54,240 nucleotides of DNA, from positions 1-54,240 of the forward strand of contig JAOAPB010000070.1 in the NCBI GenBank assembly GCA_025462645.1, read 5' to 3'. The notes beneath the pieces were generated by a model, which ran no database searches, had not been told where the DNA came from, and saw nothing but the letters and a program-made list of their open reading frames with translations. Positions within the stretch are counted from its first letter, which is position 1, and the number at the start of each line of letters is the position of its first letter. Shown piece by piece: positions 8,476-17,664 of the stretch. The translations under genes were made by a program, and so were the position numbers. Source of the DNA: Edaphobacter sp. GTDB lineage: Bacteria > Acidobacteriota > Terriglobia > Terriglobales > Acidobacteriaceae.

Positions 8476-9408
8476 TCATTGCGAGTCGAAGACGGCAATG
8501 CGCCCCGTATCGGGCGGTGTACTCGCCTTCAGCCATGTCTCGTTCGCAACTGTGCGGGTGCAGGGCCCGAGTGAACAAATTTTGATTGACCTGCGCGTAC
8601 TCTCCATTCGCAGCGCGCTCAGCACGTCGGTCAATATCGAACCGTTGAAAGGCGAATACAGATAGAACACGGTGCCGCTGGACAGATCTGCCTCGCGCGC
8701 GTCCTGCGGGATAAACAGGACGCGGCTGAGGCGAAGGCTTTTAGCGCACTCCCGCGCGCTGGCGACATAGGCCGCCTGCACCTCAATACCAAGGCTTTGG
8801 GCTCCAGTCACCATCGATACCAGAAGCGGCACATGTCCCAATCCCGATCCGAGATCGACAAAGACGTCATCTTCCGCAAGCGCGGTGGCTGCTATCAGTT
8901 GGAGAATATGCCGCACGGGCGTCGGCTGATAGAACACAATCCCCGGTGATGGCTGAAAGTTCGGCCCGCTCAGTTCACGGAGCTGAAGGACTCCGCTCAA
9001 CAACTCGTCTCGGCAGTCGAAACCCAAGCCAGGCAATGGGCCTTTCGATTCGCTCTGGCCCGCTGAATCCTCGAGCCAGTGAAGAAGCGTGCGCGGTTGA
9101 CCGCCGCGAACAATATCAGAGCGCACAGACTGATAAAGTTCTGCATTGGCGACTTCGAGTCGTGTCCGGAGTGCCTTCGCACGCTGATGCAAGCGCGAAT
9201 CCGTACATCTCGTGGAACCCTCGGAATCGAAGCCTCCAAATCTGGCATCAAGGTCGTCCAGCGCGATCAGGCGCTCCCGCAGTTGGCCGGGAAGAAATAG
9301 AGAAGAATCGGCCTCCAGGCCGCAGCGGAAGGCACGCAGATCGGTGGGGCATTCGATTTCATCCTCGCGCCGAACGCTGGTGGTCGTGGTTGACATATCA
9401 ACCACCAT
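8476..9408 (-). CDS. Class I SAM-dependent methyltransferase-like protein
   Basis: The 310-aa protein has a helical N-terminal half and a Rossmann-type methyltransferase core near residues 160-270. Motif I is VFVDLGSGLGHVPLLVSMV, followed by the acidic-ended strand SLGIEVQAAYVASARECAK and an FYLYSPFNGSIL segment in the motif IV position. The GIVFYQPTPVRHILQLI run ahead of motif I recalls DOT1-like or protein methyltransferases, but the target is unknown. Two starts are possible, 9408 and 9396. An operator-like dyad overlaps this start region and the gene is divergent from a MarR regulator, so the pair is probably co-regulated. Confidence 0.75.
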   Translation of the reverse strand: MVVDMSTTTTSVRREDEIECPTDLRAFRCGLEADSSLFLPGQLRERLIALDDLDARFGGFDSEGSTRCTDSRLHQRAKALRTRLEVANAELYQSVRSDIVRGGQPRTLLHWLEDSAGQSESKGPLPGLGFDCRDELLSGVLQLRELSGPNFQPSPGIVFYQPTPVRHILQLIAATALAEDDVFVDLGSGLGHVPLLVSMVTGAQSLGIEVQAAYVASARECAKSLRLSRVLFIPQDAREADLSSGTVFYLYSPFNGSILTDVLSALRMESTRRSIKICSLGPCTRTVANETWLKASTPPDTGRIAVFDSQ

Positions 9409-9435
9409 AAAAACGCTTGCAGTTGTGATGTCAAC
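9389..9435. promoter_or_regulatory. Paired GTTG...TCAAC dyads between methyltransferase and marR
   Basis: GTTGACATATCAAC (9389-9402) and GTTGTGATGTCAAC (9422-9435) share ten of fourteen bases including both ends and are 33 bases apart, about three helical turns. The first overlaps the start codons of the methyltransferase; the second lies about 30 bases before marR. This fits a MarR dimer repressing both divergent genes, by inference. Confidence 0.5.
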
Positions 9436-9467
9436 CTAAGATTGATAGGCTTGACAGAGGCATGACG

Positions 9468-9902
9468 ATGAAACCGCTATCTCCACAGGAGCTTCGTGTC
9501 TGGCATGCCTTCAGGCTCATGCATGAAGATGTCCTGGGTCGCGTTGGGCGGGACATCACGCAGGCGACCGGACTTTCAGGTCCTGAGTTTGGTGTATTGT
9601 CTCGCCTCGCCGCAATTGGCAAAGGCGAGATGCGGCAACAAGCGCTGGCCAGCATGATGGCCTGGGATAAAAGTCGCCTCTCTCATCAGTTGACGCGAAT
9701 GCAGGAACGATCGCTTATTGAGCGCCGTCGTGTTGACGGGAAAACTGTCCTCATCGCCCTTACCAAACACGGCAGAGAAAAGCTGGATGCTGCTCGCCCG
9801 ATACACGCGGCCTCAGTTCGGCGGAATCTGTTGTCGCGACTCACTCAGGAACAGATCGATACCATCGTGCGGGTGAGCAATCTTCTCGGTGAGGAAGACT
9901 AG
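9468..9902 (+). CDS. MarR family transcriptional regulator
   Basis: The protein of about 144 aa has a typical MarR winged helix: ELRVWHAFRLMHEDVLGRVG, LSGPEFGVLSRLAAIGKGEM, then the recognition helix and wing in ALASMMAWDKSRLSHQLTRM and RRRVDGKTVLIALTKHGREK. The ATG at 9468 has AGAGG seven bases upstream; an ATG at 9462 is too close to that site. It is divergent from the methyltransferase gene and preceded by a matching pair of dyads, suggesting autoregulation plus control of that neighbour. Its ligand cannot be inferred. Confidence 0.9.
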   Translation: MKPLSPQELRVWHAFRLMHEDVLGRVGRDITQATGLSGPEFGVLSRLAAIGKGEMRQQALASMMAWDKSRLSHQLTRMQERSLIERRRVDGKTVLIALTKHGREKLDAARPIHAASVRRNLLSRLTQEQIDTIVRVSNLLGEED

Positions 9903-10195
9903 CGCCGTTCCGTTTCGCGGCCGACCGGGCCCCAACTCTTATTGCACCGGTACTGACTAATTGGCGTCGCACAGCTCAGCTGTTGCTTTCAGGGCAAAGC
10001 GCGTTTCCAGAGAAACGTCTGCTCTAGAAACGCGTATTGGCGATTTTTCGACAATCGAGAACAGACAAGATCTGATCAAGAATCCCGTGCCGTTGCTTCC
10101 CACAAATGCTCTTCTCAGCACTAATCCTAGTGACTACGGGAAAAGTTATGCATTGATCATCATCCGCGTCAAGTGCATAGGAGGTTGGTTGGCCC

Positions 10196-10480
10196 TCATA
10201 GGCTCGAAGCATGGCCGGTGATTCGATAGGCAAGGCAATCGGCAGCGACGATTGTCACATGACGCCAGTTTGGGAGTGCCCCATCAGCGGGCCAATCCAT
10301 CGTCTCCACTTCTTCGATCCAGTCCTGCGCGGCCTTCCTGCCTTCCTTCGCACCATACCGTCTGAATACGGCATCGTAAAAGGCTGCTAGCTCCCTCTCC
10401 GCTGTCATCATAAATTCGGCAACTAGTTCTACAGACGCCTGTTGAGCGTGAACAATCGAGTCGGTTTTTTTATTGCACAT
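10196..10480 (-). CDS. Small hypothetical protein (94 aa)
   Basis: No family is recognised. The protein is soluble, acidic to neutral, with a helical segment ASVELVAEFMMTAERELAAF followed by RYGAKEGRKAAQDWIEEVET and a C-terminal strand-rich tail. AGGAG in CCAGGAGATAAA lies upstream of the ATG at 10480, which supports real translation. It stands alone on the minus strand between marR and the efflux pump gene. The 290 bases on its 3' side hold no recognisable feature. Confidence 0.6.
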   Translation of the reverse strand: MCNKKTDSIVHAQQASVELVAEFMMTAERELAAFYDAVFRRYGAKEGRKAAQDWIEEVETMDWPADGALPNWRHVTIVAADCLAYRITGHASSL

Positions 10481-10592
10481 GGAAAATTTATCTCCTGGTT
10501 GGAATAACCTCCGTCAGATTTATTGCCTCAGACGCCATTCGGGCCTTTGCAACTCCGTGCGGTAGTGCTGGCCCTGATGGCGAGGTGTGTTG

Positions 10593-12185
10593 CTAGTGCA
10601 TCGCTTCTCCTGCGGGCGCTCCCCGGCCGGGCTTGTTCTTGCTCAGAATGAAGGCGCACACCACCATGCCCATTGCCATCCAACAGAGCAGGCGGTAGAT
10701 GTCCTGATAAGCCTGCGCAGCAGCCTGCTGATTGAGTTGCTGATAAATGGCAGCTTGTGCCATGAGGCCAGGCCCTGGCCCCTTGCCACTACCGCCGAAG
10801 TAGGAAGTAAGCGCATTGACCTGAGTGACGAAGGCGGGATTGCCAGGCTGCATGGACTCCTGCAGGCGTGCCTGGTGAAAGAGAGAGCGGTTGGTGACGA
10901 TTGCTCCAGTGACGGCGATGAAGATGCTGCCGCCAACGTTGCGAACAAAGTTGATGATCCCGGAGACCTGATTGCTCGCCTCTTTCGGAAGTCCGACATA
11001 AGCAGCGGTGGTGATGGCGATGAAGGCGAAAGGGATCGCGAACATCTGAAGAATTCGCAACCACGAGGCAAAACCGAAGGTCATAGTGAGCGTGAAGTGC
11101 GTGGAGGTGTAATAGAACGCGCCGGCGAAGCAGACGAAACCGAATGCGGCCATGTTTCTCGCCGGAAACCTGCCGGTAGCTATTCCTGCCAGAGGCATAA
11201 CGACGAGCAGGGCAAGTCCTCCGCCTGCGAGCGCCTCTCCGGCGCGGGTCGCCGTGTAGCCCATCAGTTGCTGCAGGAACTGGGGCTCAAGTACGGTTGC
11301 GGCATTCAGGACGCCGCCGACCAGAATCATGAGAAAACAGCAGATAGCGAAGTTCTTGTACTTAAACAGCCGCAAGTTCATGATCGGGTTCTTGGCCCGC
11401 CACTGCCACCAGATCAGGCCGGTCATACCCGCAACGAACAAGAAGCAAAAGATGCGGATGAAGGTGGAGGCAAACCAGTCGTTCTCTTCCCCCTTATCGA
11501 GCATGATCTGCATGCCGCCCATAGTGACCGTGAGCAGGCCGAGGCCGATGTAGTCCAGTTTCCTGAGATTGGCACGATCTGCTTTGATCCAGGGCGGATC
11601 CTGAACCAGGCGGCTGACCAGAAAGAACGCGAGGATGCCAACCGGCAGATTGATATAGAAGATCCATCGCCACGAGTAGTTGTCGGTGATCCAACCGCCG
11701 ATTGTCGGCCCAAGGGACGGCGCAAGCACTGCCACAAGGCCATAGAGCGCGAAGGCCTGGCCACGCTTCTTTTCTTCGAAGGAATCCGCCATGATGGCCT
11801 GCGCCATAGGCTGGAGGCCGCCCCCTCCGACGCCCTGCAGCACACGCGAAATGAGCAAGATCGGGAGCGTTGGGGCGATACCGCAAAGAAAACTTGCGAC
11901 CGTGAAGATGGTGATGCAAAGCAGAAAGAAGTTCCTGCGACCGATGACGCTTGACGCCCAGGCGCCCACTGGCAGAATGATCGCGTTGGAGACCAGATAG
12001 CTGGTGAGAACCCAGGTTCCCTGATCGGTGCTGGCGCCGAGATCACCGGCAATGTGGGGAAGGGCGACATTGGCAATGGAGGTATCGAGAACCTCCATGA
12101 AGGCAGCGAGGGCAACGGTCGCGGCGATCAACCAGGGGTTGACACTAGGCTTCCATTGCCCGCTGATACTGCCCTTTGCTGGCAT
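10593..12185 (-). CDS. DHA2-family MFS multidrug efflux transporter (EmrB/QacA type)
   Basis: The 530-aa integral membrane protein has about 14 predicted transmembrane helices, the DHA2 layout. Signature sequences are LAAFMEVLDTSIANVALPHI (helix 1, motif D1), the TSYLVSNAIILPVGAWASSV helix and GRRNFFL loop (motif A region), and LLISRVLQGVGGGGLQPM (motif B). It exports drugs or toxic organics by proton antiport. The start at 12185 follows AAAGGAG eight bases upstream. No membrane-fusion (EmrA) gene is adjacent in this window. The upstream gap carries dyads, and a TetR regulator lies 0.9 kb away on the other strand. Confidence 0.93.
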   Translation of the reverse strand: MPAKGSISGQWKPSVNPWLIAATVALAAFMEVLDTSIANVALPHIAGDLGASTDQGTWVLTSYLVSNAIILPVGAWASSVIGRRNFFLLCITIFTVASFLCGIAPTLPILLISRVLQGVGGGGLQPMAQAIMADSFEEKKRGQAFALYGLVAVLAPSLGPTIGGWITDNYSWRWIFYINLPVGILAFFLVSRLVQDPPWIKADRANLRKLDYIGLGLLTVTMGGMQIMLDKGEENDWFASTFIRIFCFLFVAGMTGLIWWQWRAKNPIMNLRLFKYKNFAICCFLMILVGGVLNAATVLEPQFLQQLMGYTATRAGEALAGGGLALLVVMPLAGIATGRFPARNMAAFGFVCFAGAFYYTSTHFTLTMTFGFASWLRILQMFAIPFAFIAITTAAYVGLPKEASNQVSGIINFVRNVGGSIFIAVTGAIVTNRSLFHQARLQESMQPGNPAFVTQVNALTSYFGGSGKGPGPGLMAQAAIYQQLNQQAAAQAYQDIYRLLCWMAMGMVVCAFILSKNKPGRGAPAGEAMH

Positions 12186-12221
12186 CCGCTACTCCTTTCC
12201 GTTTTCAGATACGCTTTAAAT

Positions 12222-12256
12222 ATACAATATGTATTTGAAATCGTTTTGTATTCAAA
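12222..12256. promoter_or_regulatory. AT-rich dyads between efflux pump and small membrane genes
   Basis: Two inverted repeats lie in the 100-base divergent gap: ATACA-N3-TGTAT at 12222-12234, and TTTGAA (12234-12239) paired with TTCAAA (12251-12256). The stretch is strikingly AT-rich against its surroundings. It is a plausible promoter/operator for the pump and for the 12286 gene, perhaps the target of the TetR protein encoded at 13064. This is inference. Confidence 0.4.
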
Positions 12257-12285
12257 GTATAAATTTGATGTAGGAAGGTGCCACG

Positions 12286-12657
12286 ATGGCTCATTCAGGC
12301 GCAGGCCGAACATTGGCGGCCAAAGGCGGAGGCTCCGGCAGTCTTCATGGAAATGTCGGATACCTCGACCGCGAGCGCGCATTGAGTGCTGGGCCGAAGG
12401 TGCGGAAGAAGGAAGAGGATGAACAAAAGGGCACTTTACCCAAGGCGATTATTGTCGAGCAGTGGATCTGCTTCGTGTTGGGCTTCGCTTGCATGGCCTT
12501 CGGGATCTGGGGGATTTGCATGAAGCCCGGACAGTATGCTCATTCTGCATACATTGCATGGTTGGGATCGCTCTATGTGCCGGCGTTACGGGTGACAGCA
12601 GTCGCGTGCCTCGGCATGGGTGTGGTGCTAATACGCCGGGGGTGGACGCATCTCTGA
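12286..12657 (+). CDS. Small membrane protein of unknown function
   Basis: The 123-aa product has a polar, Gly-rich N-terminus of about 50 residues ending in a charged RKKEEDEQKGTLPK segment. A hydrophobic helix follows (IIVEQWICFVLGFACMAFGI), and a second begins after a short loop (VPALRVTAVACLGMGVVLI). AGGAAGG lies eight bases before the ATG at 12286. It is divergent from the efflux pump and may share its control region. No family is recognised; two-helix topology and inner-membrane location are predicted. Confidence 0.6.
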   Translation: MAHSGAGRTLAAKGGGSGSLHGNVGYLDRERALSAGPKVRKKEEDEQKGTLPKAIIVEQWICFVLGFACMAFGIWGICMKPGQYAHSAYIAWLGSLYVPALRVTAVACLGMGVVLIRRGWTHL

Positions 12658-12770
12658 CCGGTTTCAGTTTTCAGACGCCGAGGATGACTACGATCTTCTC
12701 GTAGGGACCGGTATGTATTTTCCGCTCGGCGGACAGTTCGTCTTCACGCGCAAATGGCTAAGAAGTCAAA

Positions 12771-12890
12771 ATGAAAGACGACCTGGAAGATGACCTTGAA
12801 GGCATTCCAATGACATACCTGTGGTATGTGGTTCTCGCAATCACTGCGATTGCGGCCGCAGCGGTGGTTTGGGTCATTCGATTGTTTTAG
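12771..12890 (+). CDS. 39-aa single-helix membrane microprotein
   Basis: A short frame encodes an acidic start (MKDDLEDDLEGIPMTYLW) followed by a hydrophobic helix rich in Ala, Val and Ile (VVLAITAIAAAAVVWVIRLF) and a stop at 12888-12890. The polarity (acidic N-terminus, one transmembrane helix, Arg near the end) is typical of small membrane proteins and unlikely for random sequence. The ribosome-binding site is weak (AAGAAG). It follows the two-helix protein gene by 113 bases on the same strand and may be co-transcribed. Function unknown. Confidence 0.5.
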   Translation: MKDDLEDDLEGIPMTYLWYVVLAITAIAAAAVVWVIRLF

Positions 12891-13063
12891 AAGCTTGAAA
12901 GTTTATGGCTGTCCAAGTAAGACCTCCGGAAGAATGAGCTATCTTGGTATCTGGATGCAGAGTGTTCATTGTGTTCGGGATCGTGCCGGCACAGCTTCGA
13001 TCCATTCGTTCGCGCGATCTGCGAGCGTGTCTTACATGTCATACGTTTCTTAGAGGCAGTCAA

Positions 13064-13735
13064 ATGAATCCCAACAGGAACGATCGGGAGGAGCTAAGGA
13101 TCCCAATGCCTGCGAGCAGCACAAAACCACGAAAGCGACTGACGCGCGAGGAGAGCAGAGCGCAGACTCGTGCCACACTAATCGCCGTAGGACGCAGGCA
13201 CTTTCTGCGTTACGGGCTTGGCGGTGCCGTGGCGGAGAAGATCGCGGAGGATGCCGGTTATTCTCGGGGCGCTCTGTATTCCAACTTCGATGGTAAGGAG
13301 GAGCTGTTCCTCGCTGTAATCCAAGAGGAGCAGGCGTTCCGTCTGAATTTCTTTCGTTCTCTGCTCAAGGAAGAGCCGTCAGGCAAGAGACGCTTAAGAA
13401 AAATGCGCGACGCCATTGCGGACCTGCTTACGGACCATGATTGGATCGTGCTTCGTGCTGAGTTCGAGGCTGCAGCTCTTCGAAGCGAACGTATCCGGCG
13501 AAGCTTTGTTGAAGTGCATCGGCAGCAGATTCGCGATGGAGGTGAGCTTGTCAGGAACCTCCTGCTCTCTCCTGAAGTCACTTCGAGATTGAAGCCGGAT
13601 GATTTCATCATGGTTATCATCAATCTTGCTCATGGCCTGGCAGTCACCCAGAGAATCCTTGGCGCAGAACTTTCTCAGAAGAGCACGCGCGGCCTAGTTC
13701 AATCCCTGTTTGATCATTTGATATCGTGCGCATGA
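13064..13735 (+). CDS. TetR/AcrR family transcriptional regulator
   Basis: From the ATG at 13064 (AGAGG seven bases upstream) the protein is 223 aa. An alternative ATG lies at 13107. The TetR_N domain reads RLTREESRAQTRATLIAVGR, then HFLRYGLGGAVAEKIAEDAG and YSRGALYSNFDGKEELFLAV. The C-terminal domain (LLKEEPSGKRRLRKMRDAIA, FEAAALRSERIRRSF) is of the type seen in regulators of efflux pumps. The pump at 10593-12185 is the nearest likely target. Ligand unknown. Confidence 0.9.
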   Translation: MNPNRNDREELRIPMPASSTKPRKRLTREESRAQTRATLIAVGRRHFLRYGLGGAVAEKIAEDAGYSRGALYSNFDGKEELFLAVIQEEQAFRLNFFRSLLKEEPSGKRRLRKMRDAIADLLTDHDWIVLRAEFEAAALRSERIRRSFVEVHRQQIRDGGELVRNLLLSPEVTSRLKPDDFIMVIINLAHGLAVTQRILGAELSQKSTRGLVQSLFDHLISCA

Positions 13736-13814
13736 ATATTCGACTGGCCACAAAATGAAATCGACGACGGCTCTAGGTTCAAGCGAAGCCTTCGACTCGC
13801 CCACTCGTGCAGTG

Positions 13815-14899
13815 CTAGTAATGGTCTTCAAGGTCCTTTGGAGCAAACGGCAAGACCGTTGACTCGATCCCGTTCACCGTTGCACCTGCATTCGATAAGT
13901 TGGGAGCAATCTTCAGGTACTGAGCAGGAAAGTTGAGCTTAGGTTCGGACAACTTGTCGAGGCTCTCTATGTGGTCTGTCGAGAGAGGCAGGTCCAAGGC
14001 AGCAAGGTTCGAGTCAAGCTGCTTCATTGTGCGCGCTCCGATGATCGTCGAGGTCACACGGGACGGCTATGAACCCAAGCGAGCGAAACAGCGGCTACCG
14101 TGCTGCCTAACTCTTTTGCGATCTTCTGCAACTCATCGAGAAGATCGTAAGCCTGATCGGTTAGAGAACCCGTTACATGATCGCCGCGGTCGGACTTCAT
14201 CTCGTCCCTGTTTTCCCGGGTATATTTTCCTGAAAGGGCTCCGCTCTTCAGTGGCCCCCAGGGTGTGACTCCAAGCCCCATGTCCTGAGCCATGGGGATC
14301 AGCTCTCCTTCGACAGTGCGTTCAAGCAGGGAGTATTCGATCTGCAGGGAAATCAGGGGAGCCCAGCTACGAAAATGAGCAATCGTCTGAGCTTGCGCGG
14401 CCCTCCAGGCCGGGGTATCGGAGAAGCCGATGTAGCGCACCTTGCCCGAAGCAACAAGGTCATCGAGGGTACGAAGGGTCTCCTCGACCGGAGTAAAGCG
14501 GTCGTTCATATGGAGCCAGTAGAGGTCGATGTAGTCGGTCTGTAAGCGACGGAGCGACTGCTCGCACTGTGCAACGATCGCCTTGCGACCAGCGCCACTA
14601 CCATTCGGATCACCGGGGTATAGGTTGCCGAAAAACTTCGTGGCCAGCACCATTCGCTCGCGGCGGGCGCGGTCCTGGGCGATAAAGTCGCCGATGATCT
14701 TCTCAGAATGGCCCTTGGTATAGAAATTAGCAGTATCGACAAAGTTGCCGCCGCGCTCCAGAAAGGTGCCAATAATCTTTGAGGAGTCTTCCGGCGTTGC
14801 TCCCCAGCCCCAGTCTTCCCCAAACGTCATGGCTCCAAGGCAAAACGGGCTAACGCGAAGTCCTGATCTTCCAAGTGTTGCGTACGAATTCAATGGCAT
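13815..14899 (-). pseudogene. Aldo/keto reductase with a frameshift near the 3' end
   Basis: Starting at 14899 (GAGGAG seven bases upstream), the protein shows an AKR (beta/alpha)8 barrel: LRVSPFCLGAMTFGEDWGWG, GGNFVDTANFYTKGHSEKII with the catalytic Asp and Tyr, LATKFFG with the Lys, and DYIDLYWLHM with the His. At about 14055-14060 the frame ends prematurely in SRPV-stop. Restoring one G gives SRPGVTSTIIGARTMKQLDS, and the remaining 80 codons (the cofactor-binding end through NAGATVNG) follow in the shifted frame to 13815. Corrected length is about 360 aa. It is either a recent loss of function or a sequencing error. It is divergent from a broken AraC-type gene. Confidence 0.85.
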
Positions 14900-15067
14900 A
14901 CTTTGCTCCTCATAGCTTCGTCTGATGACTTGCCTCTATGAGATTCCGGAAGGGGACTGACCGGGGTACCTGATCCTGCAAACTTTTTGCCTGATCCTCC
15001 AGATATCGAGCCCCAATCGAGCGTTCACGCGCTCTCTTCTGCGAATATGTACTGAAGGAGAAGTGCA

Positions 15068-15290
15068 ATGTCATCCGAGCTCGCATCTTTGATCGAGGCA
15101 AATACGCGAATCGACTGTTGTTCCTTTCCTACTCCAATTCCTGGCTTGCATCTGTCTCGCTATTCGTCGCCCACGCGGCCGGGGCGAGGTGTGCAGTGTC
15201 CAACTCTCGCCATCGTTGCCCAGGGAAGCAAGCAACTCATGTTGGGTGACGAGGCTTTCACCTACGACCCGAGGGAAAGCGAAAGCTTTG
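15068..15290 (+). pseudogene. AraC-type regulator reduced to its N-terminal domain
   Basis: An ATG at 15068, with AAGGAG eight bases upstream, starts a normal AraC_N domain: LASLIEANTRIDCC, FPTPIPGLHLSRYSSPT, CPTLAIVAQGSKQLMLGDEA, FTYDPRE. Similarity then stops within SESFGGFESMNCWSG and the frame closes at 15325. The remainder of the cupin-like domain and the whole DNA-binding domain are missing. In related loci this regulator is divergent from an aldo/keto reductase, as here, so it was probably the reductase activator. The break lies just upstream of the integrase. Confidence 0.75.
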
Positions 15291-16662
15291 GCGGTTTCGA
15301 GAGCATGAACTGCTGGAGTGGGTAGAGGCACGAGAAACGGATAAAAAACGTCCGCCGGCGAGTACCATAGAGGTAGCCATCAACGCTCATGCAAGGAGAA
15401 CTGCATGAGCCGCTTTCAACAAGGAAGTCTTTTGAAATTGAAGCGTAAAAACAGCCCGGATGTATGGGTGTTTCGCTGGTACGACGAGACCAACGGAACG
15501 CGCACATACAAGAAACGCACTCTCGGTAAAGTGACAGATATGCCACTGCGTCGGGATGCGGAGAAAGCCGTGGCTGACTTTCGCGCCAACATCAATGTCG
15601 AGGTCAGAGTACCGCAAACAGTCTCAGACCTCGCAGCCCACTATCGAAAATACGAACTGACATCTGACAAAAAAGCTTTCGCCACGATTGAGTCGACATC
15701 GATCTATCTGTCGAGGCACATCGTTCCCAAATGGGGTGATGTTTGGTTGTCGGATATTCGTACCGTAGAGGTCGAGCAGTGGTTGCATTCTCTGCCTTAC
15801 GCTCCAGCAACTCGCAGTAAGATCCGCAACATTATGTCGGCGTTGTTCAATCACGGCATCCGACACGAATGGACCCATCGGAATCCCATCACCAAGGTTC
15901 GGGCCTCTGCCAAACGGCTACGGGAACCGGACGTGCCTTCGCCCGTTGAGTTGTCAGCGTTAATCACGGAGCTGCCGCTCCGTGAAAAGGCGATGGTGAT
16001 GTTGGCAGGCAGCACAGGACTACGGCGCTCGGAACTCATCGCGCTTACGTGGAACGACATCGACCCGCTATTGATCCAGGTCAATGTCCTCCGCTCCTGT
16101 GTTCGGAATCACTTCGGAGACACGAAAACCGAGGCCAGCCGAAGGCCAGTTCCGTTGCATTCCTCCGTGGTCGAATGCCTGAATGAGTGGCGTAAGGAGT
16201 CCAAGCATAACGGCGACGACGACTTTCTCTTCCGTCAAATCGGAAAGAGGGAAAACGCCTATTACGCCCGACATGGTTCTCAAGAAAGTCATCCGCCCGG
16301 CGCTGGTCCGGGCGAAGATCATCGGCAAGGTGATCGGATGGCACAGCTTCCGTCACTCTCTGGCAACCAACCTGAGAGCGTCCGGTGCGGACCTGAAGAC
16401 AGCCCAGGAACTCCTGCGTCACGCGAACTCCCGGATCACGCTCGACATCTACACGCGAGCGATCTCCGAGACGAAACGGGATGCCAACAACAAAATGATG
16501 GAGATGGTGATTGAAGCCGGAAAGGCAAGAATTTCAGCACCCTCGCGACGGGAACCGCTGATGCTGGAAGGCAGCAAAAAAAGTGCCGGAAACTCTCAGC
16601 ACCCTCGCGGGGTAAAACTAAGATTGTCACTGTGCCATAAACCATTCATTTTCTTAGGTTTA

Positions 16663-16740
<78 letters not shown>

Positions 16741-16936
16741 AGATTGTTTTCAACAACTTGGATATATGCACATAGAATCAAGCGTTTTGTAGCTTTCGCT
16801 CGTTCTACCATTTCGCTACGGTGGGCTCAATTGCGGGCCTTTTTGGACACCAAGTGGACACCAATGAATCCGTCGCAACGACAAGATCAAGTCTACCAGA
16901 TTTGGTGTCCGCATCCCCTCTAACCGAGATAAAAAA

Positions 16937-17663
16937 GTGAGTCTTACCTACTCCGGCGGTGTAGGTTTCCTGAAGTACAACTCGCTTCAGGTAAAGGTGC
17001 AGCACCAGATGAAGAGTCTATTCATCTTAAACTCCTTCACCTGGTCGAAGGCGTTTGACCTCGCTGCAGCCAACGGTGAAAGTGCAAATGGAGACTCTGA
17101 ATTCGTCAACTTCGCTAACATCCCCGGAGACGCCGGTGTCTCCGGTTATAACCAACCGCTAAACGACAGCCTCGCTCTTACCTGGGACATGCCCTTCGGA
17201 CGGAATAACCGGGCTCTTCATGGGACGGTGAAGCAGGCAATCAGCGGCTGGACGCTCACTGCGATCAATCGTATGACGAGTGGCTTGCTCATCAACCTCA
17301 CGTATGATCCGGCGACGACGGCTCTCACTACCGACCTGGGATATAGCTACCGTCCGAACATTACCGGGAACGTAAGCAGCCTCATCATTCCTAAGAAATC
17401 CTGGACGAGATCGGCCTCTGCAACCAGCAATGTCTTCAACGTTTCGCAGATCTCGGTACCGGCGGCTAATGCGCCCTATGGAAATTCGGGACGCAATAGC
17501 TTGATCGGCCCCGGGTATTACAACCTTGACGCCGGAATTCACAAGACTTTCAGCTTGATGGAGAAACTCAATCTGACGTTTCGAGCTGAGACTTTCAACG
17601 TATTCAACAACACCAACTTCAAATCGCCAGGAACCGACTACTCGGTCGCCGGATTTGGACAAT
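16937..17663 (+). pseudogene. TonB-dependent receptor (Oar-like), C-terminal fragment
   Basis: The translated stretch has the alternating beta-strand pattern and wording of acidobacterial carboxypeptidase-regulatory TonB receptors: FLKYNSLQVKVQHQMKSLF, NSFTWSKAFDLA, GYNQPLNDSLALTWDMPFG, SGWTLTAINRMTSGL, YNLDAGIHKTFSLMEKLNLT and FRAETFNVFNNTNFKSPGTD. Normal members exceed 1000 aa; only about 240 residues remain. The signal peptide, plug and most of the barrel are absent, and the end is cut at AGFGQ before the final strand. It reads directly into the propeller pseudogene that follows, so two gene ruins have been fused. Confidence 0.85.
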
Positions 17664-17664
17664 A

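Noticed and set aside
9961..10221. An 86-codon plus-strand frame
   Set aside because: It overlaps the better supported 94-aa gene on the other strand, has no ribosome-binding site and its translation shows no domain.
10587..11954. A 455-codon plus-strand frame antisense to the efflux pump
   Set aside because: It is the complement of a highly conserved DHA2 transporter gene with clear motifs; the translation is charged low-complexity sequence typical of antisense reading.
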